NCBI GenBank assembly: GCA_039111535.1
Contig: JBCCIM010000050.1
Span: forward strand, 1 to 33,837
Direction of reading: 5' to 3'
Source: Bacteroidota bacterium
Lineage (GTDB): Bacteria > Bacteroidota > Rhodothermia > Rhodothermales > JAHQVL01
DNA length: 33,837 nucleotides
Position 1 is the first letter of the stretch. Each line of letters starts with the position of its first letter. The notes under the pieces are model-generated. The model had not been told where the DNA came from. It was given only the letters and a program-made list of their open reading frames with translations, and did not search any database. This document shows positions 26,542 through 33,798 of this stretch, piece after piece. A program made the translations under genes and the position numbers.

Positions 26542-28212
26542 ATGCTGAGTAGACGCGCAACGCTTCTGCTTTTTGTACCCATTTTACTTCTCCTGCTCGG
26601 GTATGTCCTTTACCCAAGCCTGCGAACCTTTGTCCTGGGTGCAGATGTCGAGAATTATAGCAAAATGTTTGCCTCCTGGCGGGCGGCCAATGTGCGGGCA
26701 TTGATTAATTCTGTTGGCATTTCGCTGGCAACGGTTCTAGGCGGCGGCTTGCTTGGCACATCGTTGGCCTATTTCTTCTACCGGTACGACTTCCCGCTGC
26801 GCAAAACCCTTATGTCGATTGCAGCATTGCCCCTTGCTTTGCCGCCGTTGGTTGGTGTGCTTGCCTTTCTGTTTCTGTATGGAGAGAGTGGGATTTTGCC
26901 AAGGGGATTAAAAATGCTATTCGGCCTTGAGGAAGTCCCGTTTGCGTTTGAAGGGTTGTGGGCGGTTTTGTTTGTACACATCTACACCATGTATGTGTAT
27001 TTCTATCTGTTTGTGACGGCCGCATTGCGTGGCATTGACGGAAGTTTACTGGAAGCATCAGCCGGCCTCGGGGCTGGCGCATGGACCACGTTTTGGCGCG
27101 TAATTGCACCCCTGTTGCGCCCGGCGCTCATTAGTGCGGCGCTGCTGGTATTCATGATTTCTATGGCGTCCTTTACCGCGCCACTGCTGTTTGCCGGCAC
27201 GGAGAATTTCATGACGTTGCAGATCTACAACTATAAAGTTAACGGAGACCTCTCTTTTTCTGCCTCTGTCTCTACCTTGCTTACGCTTATATGCCTTGTG
27301 TTTCTGGTGATGATTGAATGGACCAACCGGAAGTCGCAGGGCACCAGCGCCATCAAAGGCACAGGGGCAGCCTCCATCCCCGTTCAGCGTGGCTTCGCCA
27401 GGATTATGTTGATTGGCGGTGCATTATTCTTACTGCTTTTCCTCTTGCTCCCGATTGCAACCGTGATTCTCATATCGTTTGCTGAAGAAGGGAGCTGGAC
27501 CTTTCAGCTGTTGCCCGAACGGTATACCCTCGCCAATTACACGTCGTTATTTGCAGACCCCAAAATACTGGAGCCAATTCTCAACAGTTTGCGGATGGCA
27601 GTGCTTGCTACAATAGGCAACATGATTTTTGGCGTTGCAGCTGCGCTGGTCATTGCAAAAGGGAAAATACGCGCACCCGGACGCGATTTAATTCGTATTC
27701 TTGCTGTGCTGCCGTTTGCTATTCCGGGCACCGTCATCGCAGTTAACATGATTGTGACGTTTAATGCGCCTTCTGCGTTGTCTTTTGGACAGATCCTGGT
27801 AGGTTCATTCTGGATTTTACCGCTGGCCTACTTCATCCGCCACATTCCTTTTGTTGTACGTGCAACCCTGGCAGCACTCGAAAGCTATGATGATCGGCTG
27901 ACAGAAGCTTCTGCTGATCTGGGAGCAGGTTTTGGGACAACGTTCCGACACGTTATGTTGCCGCTGATTAGTGGGAGTATTCTGGCAGGCACGCTGCTTA
28001 CTTTTGTGACGGCACTTGGGGAGTTTGTCTCCTCTATTGTGCTGTACATTTACAGCAATCGCCCCATTAGTGTGGAGATATTGGCCCAACTGCGTCTTTA
28101 CGAGTTTGGGTCGGCAGCAGCTTATAGTGTGTTTTTGATGCTGCTTATTGGCCTGGCAACCCTGCTGGTGCGCCGGCTGGGGGGGCCAACTTCCGTGCGT
28201 AAGGTGTTTTAG
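26542..28212 (+). CDS. FbpB-like ABC transporter permease (fused, two BPD domains)
   Basis: Inner-membrane permease of 556 aa with about twelve helices: two fused binding-protein-dependent permease domains. Each has an EAA loop for docking the ATPase (EASAGLGAGAWTTFWRVIAPLL and EASADLGAGFGTTFRHVMLPLI). This layout is typical of ferric-iron (FbpB/AfuB) or thiamine/phosphonate-type uptake systems. The substrate-binding protein and ATPase are not in the window, so the substrate cannot be decided. It converges on the kinase gene with only 4 bp between the stop codons. Confidence 0.88.
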   Translation: MLSRRATLLLFVPILLLLLGYVLYPSLRTFVLGADVENYSKMFASWRAANVRALINSVGISLATVLGGGLLGTSLAYFFYRYDFPLRKTLMSIAALPLALPPLVGVLAFLFLYGESGILPRGLKMLFGLEEVPFAFEGLWAVLFVHIYTMYVYFYLFVTAALRGIDGSLLEASAGLGAGAWTTFWRVIAPLLRPALISAALLVFMISMASFTAPLLFAGTENFMTLQIYNYKVNGDLSFSASVSTLLTLICLVFLVMIEWTNRKSQGTSAIKGTGAASIPVQRGFARIMLIGGALFLLLFLLLPIATVILISFAEEGSWTFQLLPERYTLANYTSLFADPKILEPILNSLRMAVLATIGNMIFGVAAALVIAKGKIRAPGRDLIRILAVLPFAIPGTVIAVNMIVTFNAPSALSFGQILVGSFWILPLAYFIRHIPFVVRATLAALESYDDRLTEASADLGAGFGTTFRHVMLPLISGSILAGTLLTFVTALGEFVSSIVLYIYSNRPISVEILAQLRLYEFGSAAAYSVFLMLLIGLATLLVRRLGGPTSVRKVF

Positions 28213-28216
28213 GCAT

Positions 28217-30310
28217 TTACCAGCCGAGCCGCTTCTTTTTTGATCGTGAGGGCACCGGTCGCGCGACCATTTTCTGCTTCTGCTTGAGCTCAACCCAAAT
28301 GGGGCTCACGTCGTGCAGCCACCATTTCAAGGTTACCTCGCTGTTGGGTTCTCTTTCGTAAAACCGGCCCTTTTCCTCCGTAACAATTTTTCCTGTGTAA
28401 ATATCGGTCCAGCCTTCTGGGCTTGGCGCCAGGATGCCGCGAACCTTTTTGTTGTCTTTGTTAATCAGGAAAATGAATGCAAGATCTGGCTCCTTTACAT
28501 TGGTTTTGCTGCCAAAGAGCAAAACTTTCTGCGCCTGATAGGTTGCGAGGGCCCGTACCAGTTGTGTCCGGTTTTTGAGGGTAGACAATGCCGCTATGCT
28601 TTGTGGCACACGCGTATCGTAGGTGCCAGCTTCAATAATGGCTGACTGTACTTCCAACTGGTCTTCAAGCAGCGCAAGGTCAACTATAGAAGTGTCCAGA
28701 GAGGTCTCTTCCGCGCCTTGTTCTGCCGTGAACGATTCTTCCAGCGGTGGAGTTGGCAAATACAACGCCAGGGCTGCTGAGTCTTCAGCAAATACTATTG
28801 TCTCTGATGATCCTTGCTGAGGCTCTGGAAGCAGTTCTCCTGTTTCCGTTTCCAGTGCCAGGAGATTTTCAATGACCGTCACATCTTCTGCAGTCCAATC
28901 TTCGTCGGATTCAAAATACGGGTTGTGCTTTGCTGTAAAGTGGTCTGAAAATTCTATGGCCAAGGTATCTGTGCGCGCAATTTGGTCGCCGTTTTCGATA
29001 GCATCTGATGCTGTTAGCCCTGCTTGCTGCTGTGTTTGCTCGGGAATAGCAGTTGGTTCATATTCCCTGACGGGCGTGGCAGTACTGCCAGATTGGCCTT
29101 CTGCCAATACGGGCGGGCCCATGGGGAATGCGGCCTCTGCAGTGTGCTGCTGACCGTTTGCGCGATTTGGCGGCAATTCTGTAAGCGGAATAAGCACCAG
29201 CGCAGTGAGGATAACAAGGGTCATTATTGCAGAAAGCGGATTCATCATGGCCTTTATCGGGTTTTCCCGTTTTTCAGGCTTGATGATGTGGCTTTCCCCA
29301 TACATGGTTACTGTTGGAGAAGGATCGATGAAAGGCAACAGCGCGCCGGCCGCTGGATTGGTTGGTCGCCGAAACGACATGGCCAGGTTGGTTTGGGCGT
29401 TGTTTCGAAACTGGTCTGCCAGCGTTCCTGCTTTTTCGAGATGTTGTGATACAATGGTGTCAGCCGGCTCGGCACGCATGAGCGAAGTGCTTTCGGGCAG
29501 GCCTTGCTGTAAGGCGCTGGCGAGCTCTGTACCGTCCTGAAACCTGCGCTCAGGTGATTTCTCGAGGCATTTATTGATTAAGTCGCACAACCACGGCGGC
29601 GCATCCGGACGGTGATTCCATATGTCTTGGGGCGCTTCATGGATGACCTTCTGTATGAGAGCAAATCCATTGTCATCCATAAAGGGCAGCCGGCCAGTAA
29701 GGCTTTCATACAGAATGACGCCGAGGCTGTACAAATCACTGCGTGCATCGAGTTGGGCGCCTTTGGCTTGCTCGGGGCTTATGTAGGCCGGTGTACCGAG
29801 CATGCCGCGGGTCAGGCTGCTGTCCTGGTCGATCTGCGCAATCCCAAAATCAGCAATTACTGCGTTCCCGGCACGATCTATAATAACGTTGGCACTTTTG
29901 AGGTCGCGGTGCAGAATCTGCTGATGATGCAGATAAGCAAGCGCCTTGGCCATTTGGATGCCCCAGCTAATTGCCAGTGTGATATCGATTTGTCCCGTAT
30001 GCAGGATGCTATTGGCGAGTGTATCGCCATCAACATATTCCATTGCAATGTAGGGGATGCTTTGCTCGATGCCGGCATCATAGACGGTAACAATATGCGG
30101 ATGGTTCAAGGTGCCGAGGGCGCGCGCCTCGCGAAGGAAACGCTCTACGAAGACCTCGTTCTGTGCCAGTTCTCGTTTTGGGACCTTAAGGGCAACCTCT
30201 CGATTGAGAATGTTATGGTGTGCCAGATAGACCGTACCCATGCCCCCCGAGCCAAGGGTGCGCTCGATGTTATAGCGAGTAAACTGTGGGATTTCGTTCA
30301 GATCCTGCAT
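28217..30310 (-). CDS. Membrane-bound Ser/Thr protein kinase
   Basis: Hanks-type kinase of 697 aa. The kinase domain covers about residues 12-270: G-loop GSGGMG (20-25), catalytic Lys in VALKVP (K42), HRDLKSAN (D136), DFG (154-156) and SPEQAKG. All catalytic residues are intact. A juxtamembrane region follows, one membrane helix lies at about 359-379, and a roughly 315-residue extracytoplasmic domain of unknown type starts Glu/Thr-rich and ends in a possible folded module (KVRGILAPSPEGWTDIYTGKIV to WVELKQKQKMV). No PASTA or WD repeats are seen. The ATG at 30310 was preferred because it directly precedes the kinase fold; a GTG at 30358 would add 16 residues. Divergent from the outer-membrane-like gene. 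Confidence 0.92.
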   Translation of the reverse strand: MQDLNEIPQFTRYNIERTLGSGGMGTVYLAHHNILNREVALKVPKRELAQNEVFVERFLREARALGTLNHPHIVTVYDAGIEQSIPYIAMEYVDGDTLANSILHTGQIDITLAISWGIQMAKALAYLHHQQILHRDLKSANVIIDRAGNAVIADFGIAQIDQDSSLTRGMLGTPAYISPEQAKGAQLDARSDLYSLGVILYESLTGRLPFMDDNGFALIQKVIHEAPQDIWNHRPDAPPWLCDLINKCLEKSPERRFQDGTELASALQQGLPESTSLMRAEPADTIVSQHLEKAGTLADQFRNNAQTNLAMSFRRPTNPAAGALLPFIDPSPTVTMYGESHIIKPEKRENPIKAMMNPLSAIMTLVILTALVLIPLTELPPNRANGQQHTAEAAFPMGPPVLAEGQSGSTATPVREYEPTAIPEQTQQQAGLTASDAIENGDQIARTDTLAIEFSDHFTAKHNPYFESDEDWTAEDVTVIENLLALETETGELLPEPQQGSSETIVFAEDSAALALYLPTPPLEESFTAEQGAEETSLDTSIVDLALLEDQLEVQSAIIEAGTYDTRVPQSIAALSTLKNRTQLVRALATYQAQKVLLFGSKTNVKEPDLAFIFLINKDNKKVRGILAPSPEGWTDIYTGKIVTEEKGRFYEREPNSEVTLKWWLHDVSPIWVELKQKQKMVARPVPSRSKKKRLGW

Positions 30311-30424
30311 TTCGCAGTAAATCGGCCTTTTAAAGGTGCTCTTTTTGCATGAGCACACAATTCAATGAATAGTTACGGATTACAGATTGGCAGTCTCAAA
30401 AGAATTGACTCGTCTCAATTATTT

Positions 30425-30437
30425 GGAAGGGGGGGAG
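30425..30437 (+). promoter_or_regulatory. Strong G-rich ribosome binding site
   Basis: GGAAGGGGGGGAG ends 3 nt before the ATG at 30441. It is the most purine-rich Shine-Dalgarno-like site I noticed, while the real downstream gene at 30539 has none of its own. Confidence 0.6.
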
Positions 30438-30440
30438 CAT

Positions 30441-30542
30441 ATGAGACGCCATTCGACGCGTAGTCACCGCAAATCTGCTGCTTTTTTGCAACACGCTGTG
30501 GTTACGCTATTGCCTAACACAACTTGTGCCAACTTATCATGA
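30441..30542 (+). CDS. Putative 33-codon leader ORF coupled to the next gene
   Basis: A short frame of 33 aa starts at an ATG behind a strong G-rich ribosome binding site and ends in TGA at 30540-30542, sharing the four bases ATGA with the start of the next gene. The peptide begins MRRHSTRSHRKSAAFLQHAV and is basic. It lacks homology that I recognise. The overlap suggests translational coupling: ribosomes ending the leader would restart on the outer-membrane-like gene. Expression is not shown by sequence alone. Confidence 0.45.
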   Translation: MRRHSTRSHRKSAAFLQHAVVTLLPNTTCANLS

Positions 30543-31039
30543 ACAACGAAGCTCAGCGATACTTTTTCTGGATTGTAGTTGTTGGCGGGCTGATTTTTTC
30601 GTTAAACGCTACCCCGGCCCAGGCGCAGTACCGCTCTCTGGGGGTTGGTGGGATGTTTGGCAGTCCGACAGGGATCAGTTTAAAAAAGTGGTTCTCCCGA
30701 AAGACAGCGTACGACGCCGGCGTTGCGTGGTCTTTGAGCAAAGATCCCGGCATACACCTGCACAGCGATTTGTTGATTCATCGCTCAGATTTTGACGGAA
30801 TGGAGGAAGGACGCAGCTACGTGTACTACGGCATTGGGGGGCGTATCAAGGCTGCCCAGGACGATCCGCGAGCAGGGGTACGTATTCCGATTGGCTTTAC
30901 ATTTATCAACCCGGAAGAGCCCATCGACACGTTTATCGAAATTGTGCCTGTGCTCGATATCCTGCCGCGTACCCGATTTGCGATGAACGTGAGTATCGGC
31001 GGACGATTTTATCTGGCCGGCAACAGAAGCAGGTACTAA
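30539..31039 (+). CDS. Outer-membrane beta-barrel-like protein
   Basis: Exported protein of 166 aa. The signal peptide ends near AQA/QY (about residue 29), and the mature part is a run of short amphipathic beta strands: GVGGMFGSPTGISLKKWF, YDAGVAWSL, SYVYYGIGGRIKAA, AGVRIPIGFTFI, FIEIVPVLDILP, MNVSIGGRFYL. This resembles a small outer-membrane barrel family widespread in Bacteroidota; its function is unknown. The ATG at 30539 was used; a GTG 5 codons upstream is possible but poorly placed. It has no Shine-Dalgarno sequence of its own. Confidence 0.75.
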   Translation: MNNEAQRYFFWIVVVGGLIFSLNATPAQAQYRSLGVGGMFGSPTGISLKKWFSRKTAYDAGVAWSLSKDPGIHLHSDLLIHRSDFDGMEEGRSYVYYGIGGRIKAAQDDPRAGVRIPIGFTFINPEEPIDTFIEIVPVLDILPRTRFAMNVSIGGRFYLAGNRSRY

Positions 31040-31129
31040 GCCGACCACCTTTCCTGTAAGAAGAGCGTAGAAGACAGCGTGTCTGGTACAAGTTGAATAG
31101 CGCAGACGGTGCTGGTCAAGCAGTACTAT

Positions 31130-31261
31130 TTAGGAGGAAGCAGCAGCTTTCTTGGCAGCTTCAATTTTGAGCTTGCGCTTCTTGTTTTTCTTCAGGCGTG
31201 CTTTGCCGAAAGAACCGTTTACAATTTTGCCTCGCTTCGTTCTGCGGTCACCTTTACCCAT
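31130..31261 (-). CDS. thx: 30S ribosomal protein bTHX (Thx)
   Basis: A 43-residue, very basic protein that stabilises the small ribosomal subunit in Thermus and is widespread in Bacteroidota. It begins MGKGDRRTKRGKIVNGSFGK, the Thx signature, and continues with a Lys/Arg-rich helix ending AAASS. Its stop is TAA at 31130-31132. On the minus strand AGGTAAGG lies just upstream of the ATG at 31261. It is easy to miss because of its size. It is transcribed away from the oxidoreductase at 31462. Confidence 0.92.
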   Translation of the reverse strand: MGKGDRRTKRGKIVNGSFGKARLKKNKKRKLKIEAAKKAAASS

Positions 31262-31360
31262 GGTACCTTACCTGTTCGTTGTGATGGAATTTTCAAACAT
31301 GCTGCCTCTGTACTTGTACGGCGTGTCCGATGTTTCAATACCGCGTGGTTTATGGCGTTA

Positions 31361-31390
31361 ACTGTGAACATTGTACGAGATGTTCACAGT
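31361..31390. promoter_or_regulatory. Perfect 11-bp-arm dyad in a divergent promoter region
   Basis: Arms actgtgaacat (31361-31371) and atgttcacagt (31380-31390) are exact reverse complements with an 8-bp spacer. It lies between the divergent thx and oxidoreductase starts, 72 bp before the latter. The TGTGA-like half-sites recall Crp boxes, though the spacer is longer (inference). Confidence 0.65.
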
Positions 31391-31461
31391 ATGGGAACTG
31401 GATAATTCCAGATCGGTCCGAGCGATTGACTCCCCGCTAGTACGTACACACGTATCCCACT

Positions 31462-32658
31462 ATGAAAATCACCGTTATTGGTGCTGGTGCAATTGGCTCA
31501 GCCGTTGCGCAGGACCTCCTGGCGCGCGACGAAGTGACCCTCGTGCAGGTTTGTGATGCGCACGCGCGCTTGCTAAAAAAGCTGCAAGATTCTCTTAAAA
31601 ACCCCAAGTTGCGGTCTTATCAGATCGACGCGCGCGATGCGCGGGTTTTGTCGCCAATTTTGAGCGGCAGCGATGTTGCTATTGCCTGCATTTCGCCGGC
31701 TATGAATCCCCAGTTGGCCCGGCTATGTGTTGACCTTGGTGTCAATTTCTGTGATCTCGGCGGTGAAGATAGCCTTGTCCACGAAGTACTTGCACTGAAC
31801 GAAGAAGCACGTTCAAAATCGGTATGGGTTGTGCCCAATTGTGGGCTGGCGCCTGGGTTGGTTAATATCCTTAGCCGCGCTGGTATTGCCCAGTTTGACG
31901 AAGTTGATGTGGTTCGATTGCGGGTAGGGGACGTACCGCTAAACCCGGAGCCGCCTTTTAATTTCAGGCTTTCCTGGTCTGCTTCTAAAATCCTTGATGA
32001 CTACACGGAGTCGGTTCGTCTGATCGAAAACGGTGAAGTGGTTGAAGCTGATCCGCTTTCGCATGTAGAGCGGTTGCATTTCCCGGGGCCGTTTGGGGAG
32101 ATGGAAGCTTTTTGTACCGCCGGCGGTCTTTCTGCGCTGGTTGATGATCTTGCAAATCACGTAAAGACGCTTGACCACAAAACTGTGCGCTGGCCCGGGC
32201 ATGCAGATCAGATGCGTTTCTTGATCGGCCTCGGATTTGCCGAGCGTCAGAAAATTGACGTACGCACCCATCTCACGTATCGGGATGTGCTAGAGCGTAA
32301 AATGAAACGCCGGCTCGGCGGAAAGTACGAAGATGCTGTGCTGGTGCGCGTACTCATCAAGGGCCGGCAGCACGACCAGATTCGTACACTGGTTTATGAA
32401 ATGATTGAACTTAGTGACCCCGATAAAAACCTGTCTGCCATTCAGCGCACAACGAGCATTCCGGTCGCTACCATTGCTTGCTTGCTAGGGCAGCGGAAAA
32501 TTGACGGCGGTGGTGCTACGCCGGCTGAAAATATTATTCCGGGCGAAGAATTCTGTAAATTACTTGCTGACCGTGGTCTCGATATCTCAACCCGATGGTA
32601 TGATGGCCGTATACGGGTGACGAGTGAAGAAGTACTTACTGCACCGGCGATAGGTTAA
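31462..32658 (+). CDS. Saccharopine dehydrogenase-like oxidoreductase
   Basis: NAD(P)-dependent enzyme of 398 aa. The N-terminus is a Rossmann fold with GAGAIGSAV (residues 7-15), then the family features CISPAMNPQLARLCVDLGVNFCDLGG and VWVVPNCGLAPGLVNIL. The central and C-terminal parts match saccharopine dehydrogenase C/lysine 6-dehydrogenase-like enzymes (GEMEAFCTAGGLSALVDDL, TLDHKTVRWPGHADQMRFL). Substrate is likely an amino acid or amino-dicarboxylate, but lysine itself is not proven. No lysine pathway genes are near. It stands as a single gene, with a hairpin 14 bp after its stop. Confidence 0.9.
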   Translation: MKITVIGAGAIGSAVAQDLLARDEVTLVQVCDAHARLLKKLQDSLKNPKLRSYQIDARDARVLSPILSGSDVAIACISPAMNPQLARLCVDLGVNFCDLGGEDSLVHEVLALNEEARSKSVWVVPNCGLAPGLVNILSRAGIAQFDEVDVVRLRVGDVPLNPEPPFNFRLSWSASKILDDYTESVRLIENGEVVEADPLSHVERLHFPGPFGEMEAFCTAGGLSALVDDLANHVKTLDHKTVRWPGHADQMRFLIGLGFAERQKIDVRTHLTYRDVLERKMKRRLGGKYEDAVLVRVLIKGRQHDQIRTLVYEMIELSDPDKNLSAIQRTTSIPVATIACLLGQRKIDGGGATPAENIIPGEEFCKLLADRGLDISTRWYDGRIRVTSEEVLTAPAIG

Positions 32659-32672
32659 CCTTAATTTAATCA

Positions 32673-32696
32673 GACAACCCGTGCCATAGGGTTGTC
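32673..32696 (+). terminator. Hairpin after the oxidoreductase gene
   Basis: Arms gacaaccc (32673-32680) and gggttgtc (32689-32696) are exact reverse complements with an 8-nt loop, 14 bp past the stop. No T run follows, so it is a transcript-end hairpin rather than a standard intrinsic terminator. Confidence 0.5.
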
Positions 32697-32776
32697 ATCC
32701 GCGTATTATATCTTTTCTCCTCTTGTGGTTGTGTGGTCTGCGGTGGCTGCTCTGGCTTGCCCTGCTACATGGCTAG

Positions 32777-32802
32777 AACACGTGTTTGTATTAACACATG
32801 TT
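32777..32802. repeat. Two near-identical 10-bp palindromic sites
   Basis: aacacgtgtt (32777-32786, a perfect palindrome) is repeated 16 bp later as aacacatgtt (32793-32802). They lie 43 bp upstream of the NTF2-fold gene and may be a tandem operator. Confidence 0.45.
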
Positions 32803-32844
32803 TACATTGTTTTACCCTGTTTAACCCTTTCAATTTCTCAGCAT

Positions 32845-33219
32845 ATGACGCATCTAGAACTGGCACAAAAACTTTATCAGATGATTGGCGAAGGCAAACT
32901 CGCAGAAGCAATTGACGAGCTTTATGATGACAATGTCGTCATGGTAGAGGCAAATGGCGATACCTTCGAGGGCAAAGAAACGCAGAAAGGCCGTCTTGTA
33001 GAATGGCAGAATGGCATCGAAGCCCAGCATGGTGGTGGTGTATACGCTATCACGGCCAATGAAGAAGCCGGCGTGACCATGGTGGAGTCCTGGGGAGATA
33101 TCACATTTAAAGGTGCACCCGGTCCATTCAAGTTTGAAGAAGTTGCAGTGCAGACCTGGAAGAACGGTAAAATTGTACGCGAGCGTTTCTACTACAATGC
33201 TGCCGGTATGGGGCAGTAA
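32845..33219 (+). CDS. SnoaL/NTF2-fold protein
   Basis: Cytoplasmic protein of 124 aa with the cone-shaped SnoaL/nuclear-transport-factor-2 fold: LAQKLYQMIGEGKLAEAIDELYDDNVVMVEANGDTFEGKE, then the strands VYAITANEEAGVTMVESWGDI and VAVQTWKNGKIVRERFYYN. Such folds bind or isomerise small molecules, and the role here is unknown. An upstream frame would extend it by 51 hydrophobic residues, but the ATG at 32845 starts the fold exactly. It shares a terminator with a convergent protein of similar fold. Confidence 0.85.
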   Translation: MTHLELAQKLYQMIGEGKLAEAIDELYDDNVVMVEANGDTFEGKETQKGRLVEWQNGIEAQHGGGVYAITANEEAGVTMVESWGDITFKGAPGPFKFEEVAVQTWKNGKIVRERFYYNAAGMGQ

Positions 33220-33241
33220 AAACGCATACCTGCCAATTTGC

Positions 33242-33275
33242 AAAAGGGAAGATGTTTACACATCCTCCCTTTTTT
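33242..33275. terminator. Shared intrinsic terminator between convergent genes
   Basis: gggaagatgt (33246-33255) pairs with acatcctccc (33260-33269) with one mismatch and is followed by six Ts, while four As precede it. It can serve the + strand gene at 32845 strongly and the - strand gene at 33313 more weakly. Confidence 0.75.
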
Positions 33276-33312
33276 ATTGCCCTTTAATGCAAATGAATGT
33301 GCGATATGATGC

Positions 33313-33798
33313 TCACGATGCAGCGGATGTGTGATCACTCACAATAATCCAGCTTCCGTCGCGTTTTTCAAACATTAGGGTGAATAAACCGGTCAGGTCC
33401 TCCAATGGTGGCGTACGTTTTAACCTGAAGCGGCCAAAGCCGGTTGCCCATTGTTCTGAGAGTTTTTGTAACTCAAGATCTTCGAAGGTAAGGGTGCCCA
33501 TCGCGGCTTTGTCGGGGTAGGTGGCCAGGTAACGCGCCAGGGTTTCATCCCAGCCGCGGCGAACATTGCCGCCCGAGGCGAATCGCAGGGAATCGCTTTT
33601 CCAGTACCCTTCCATGAAGGCGTTGATGTCGCCAGCATTCCAGGCTTCTACCTGGGTGTCTAGCAGGGCTTGCATGGCTGCAAGGGTTTCTGCTTCAGGC
33701 TCCTGGTCTGACGGCTTTTCAGCTTGCTGGGTGCATGCAGCTACCAGAACAACGGCGCCAAACGCAAGAACAAACCGGTAAAGTTTTGATTGAATCAT
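33313..33798 (-). CDS. NTF2-like (DUF4440/SnoaL) lipoprotein
   Basis: Lipoprotein of 161 aa. The signal peptide ends in the lipobox VAAC with the lipidated Cys at residue 22. After a Gln/Glu-rich spacer, residues 38-158 form an NTF2-like domain with QVEAWNAGDINAFMEGYWKSDSLRFASGG at the start and the terminal strand SWIIVSDHTS, the usual DUF4440 ending. No catalytic pocket can be inferred. It converges on the gene ending at 33219, with the shared terminator between them. Confidence 0.88.
   Translation of the reverse strand: MIQSKLYRFVLAFGAVVLVAACTQQAEKPSDQEPEAETLAAMQALLDTQVEAWNAGDINAFMEGYWKSDSLRFASGGNVRRGWDETLARYLATYPDKAAMGTLTFEDLELQKLSEQWATGFGRFRLKRTPPLEDLTGLFTLMFEKRDGSWIIVSDHTSAAS

Noticed and set aside
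29612-30352. 246-codon plus-strand frame opposite the kinase gene
   Set aside because: The kinase on the other strand has every catalytic motif; this frame has no recognisable family.
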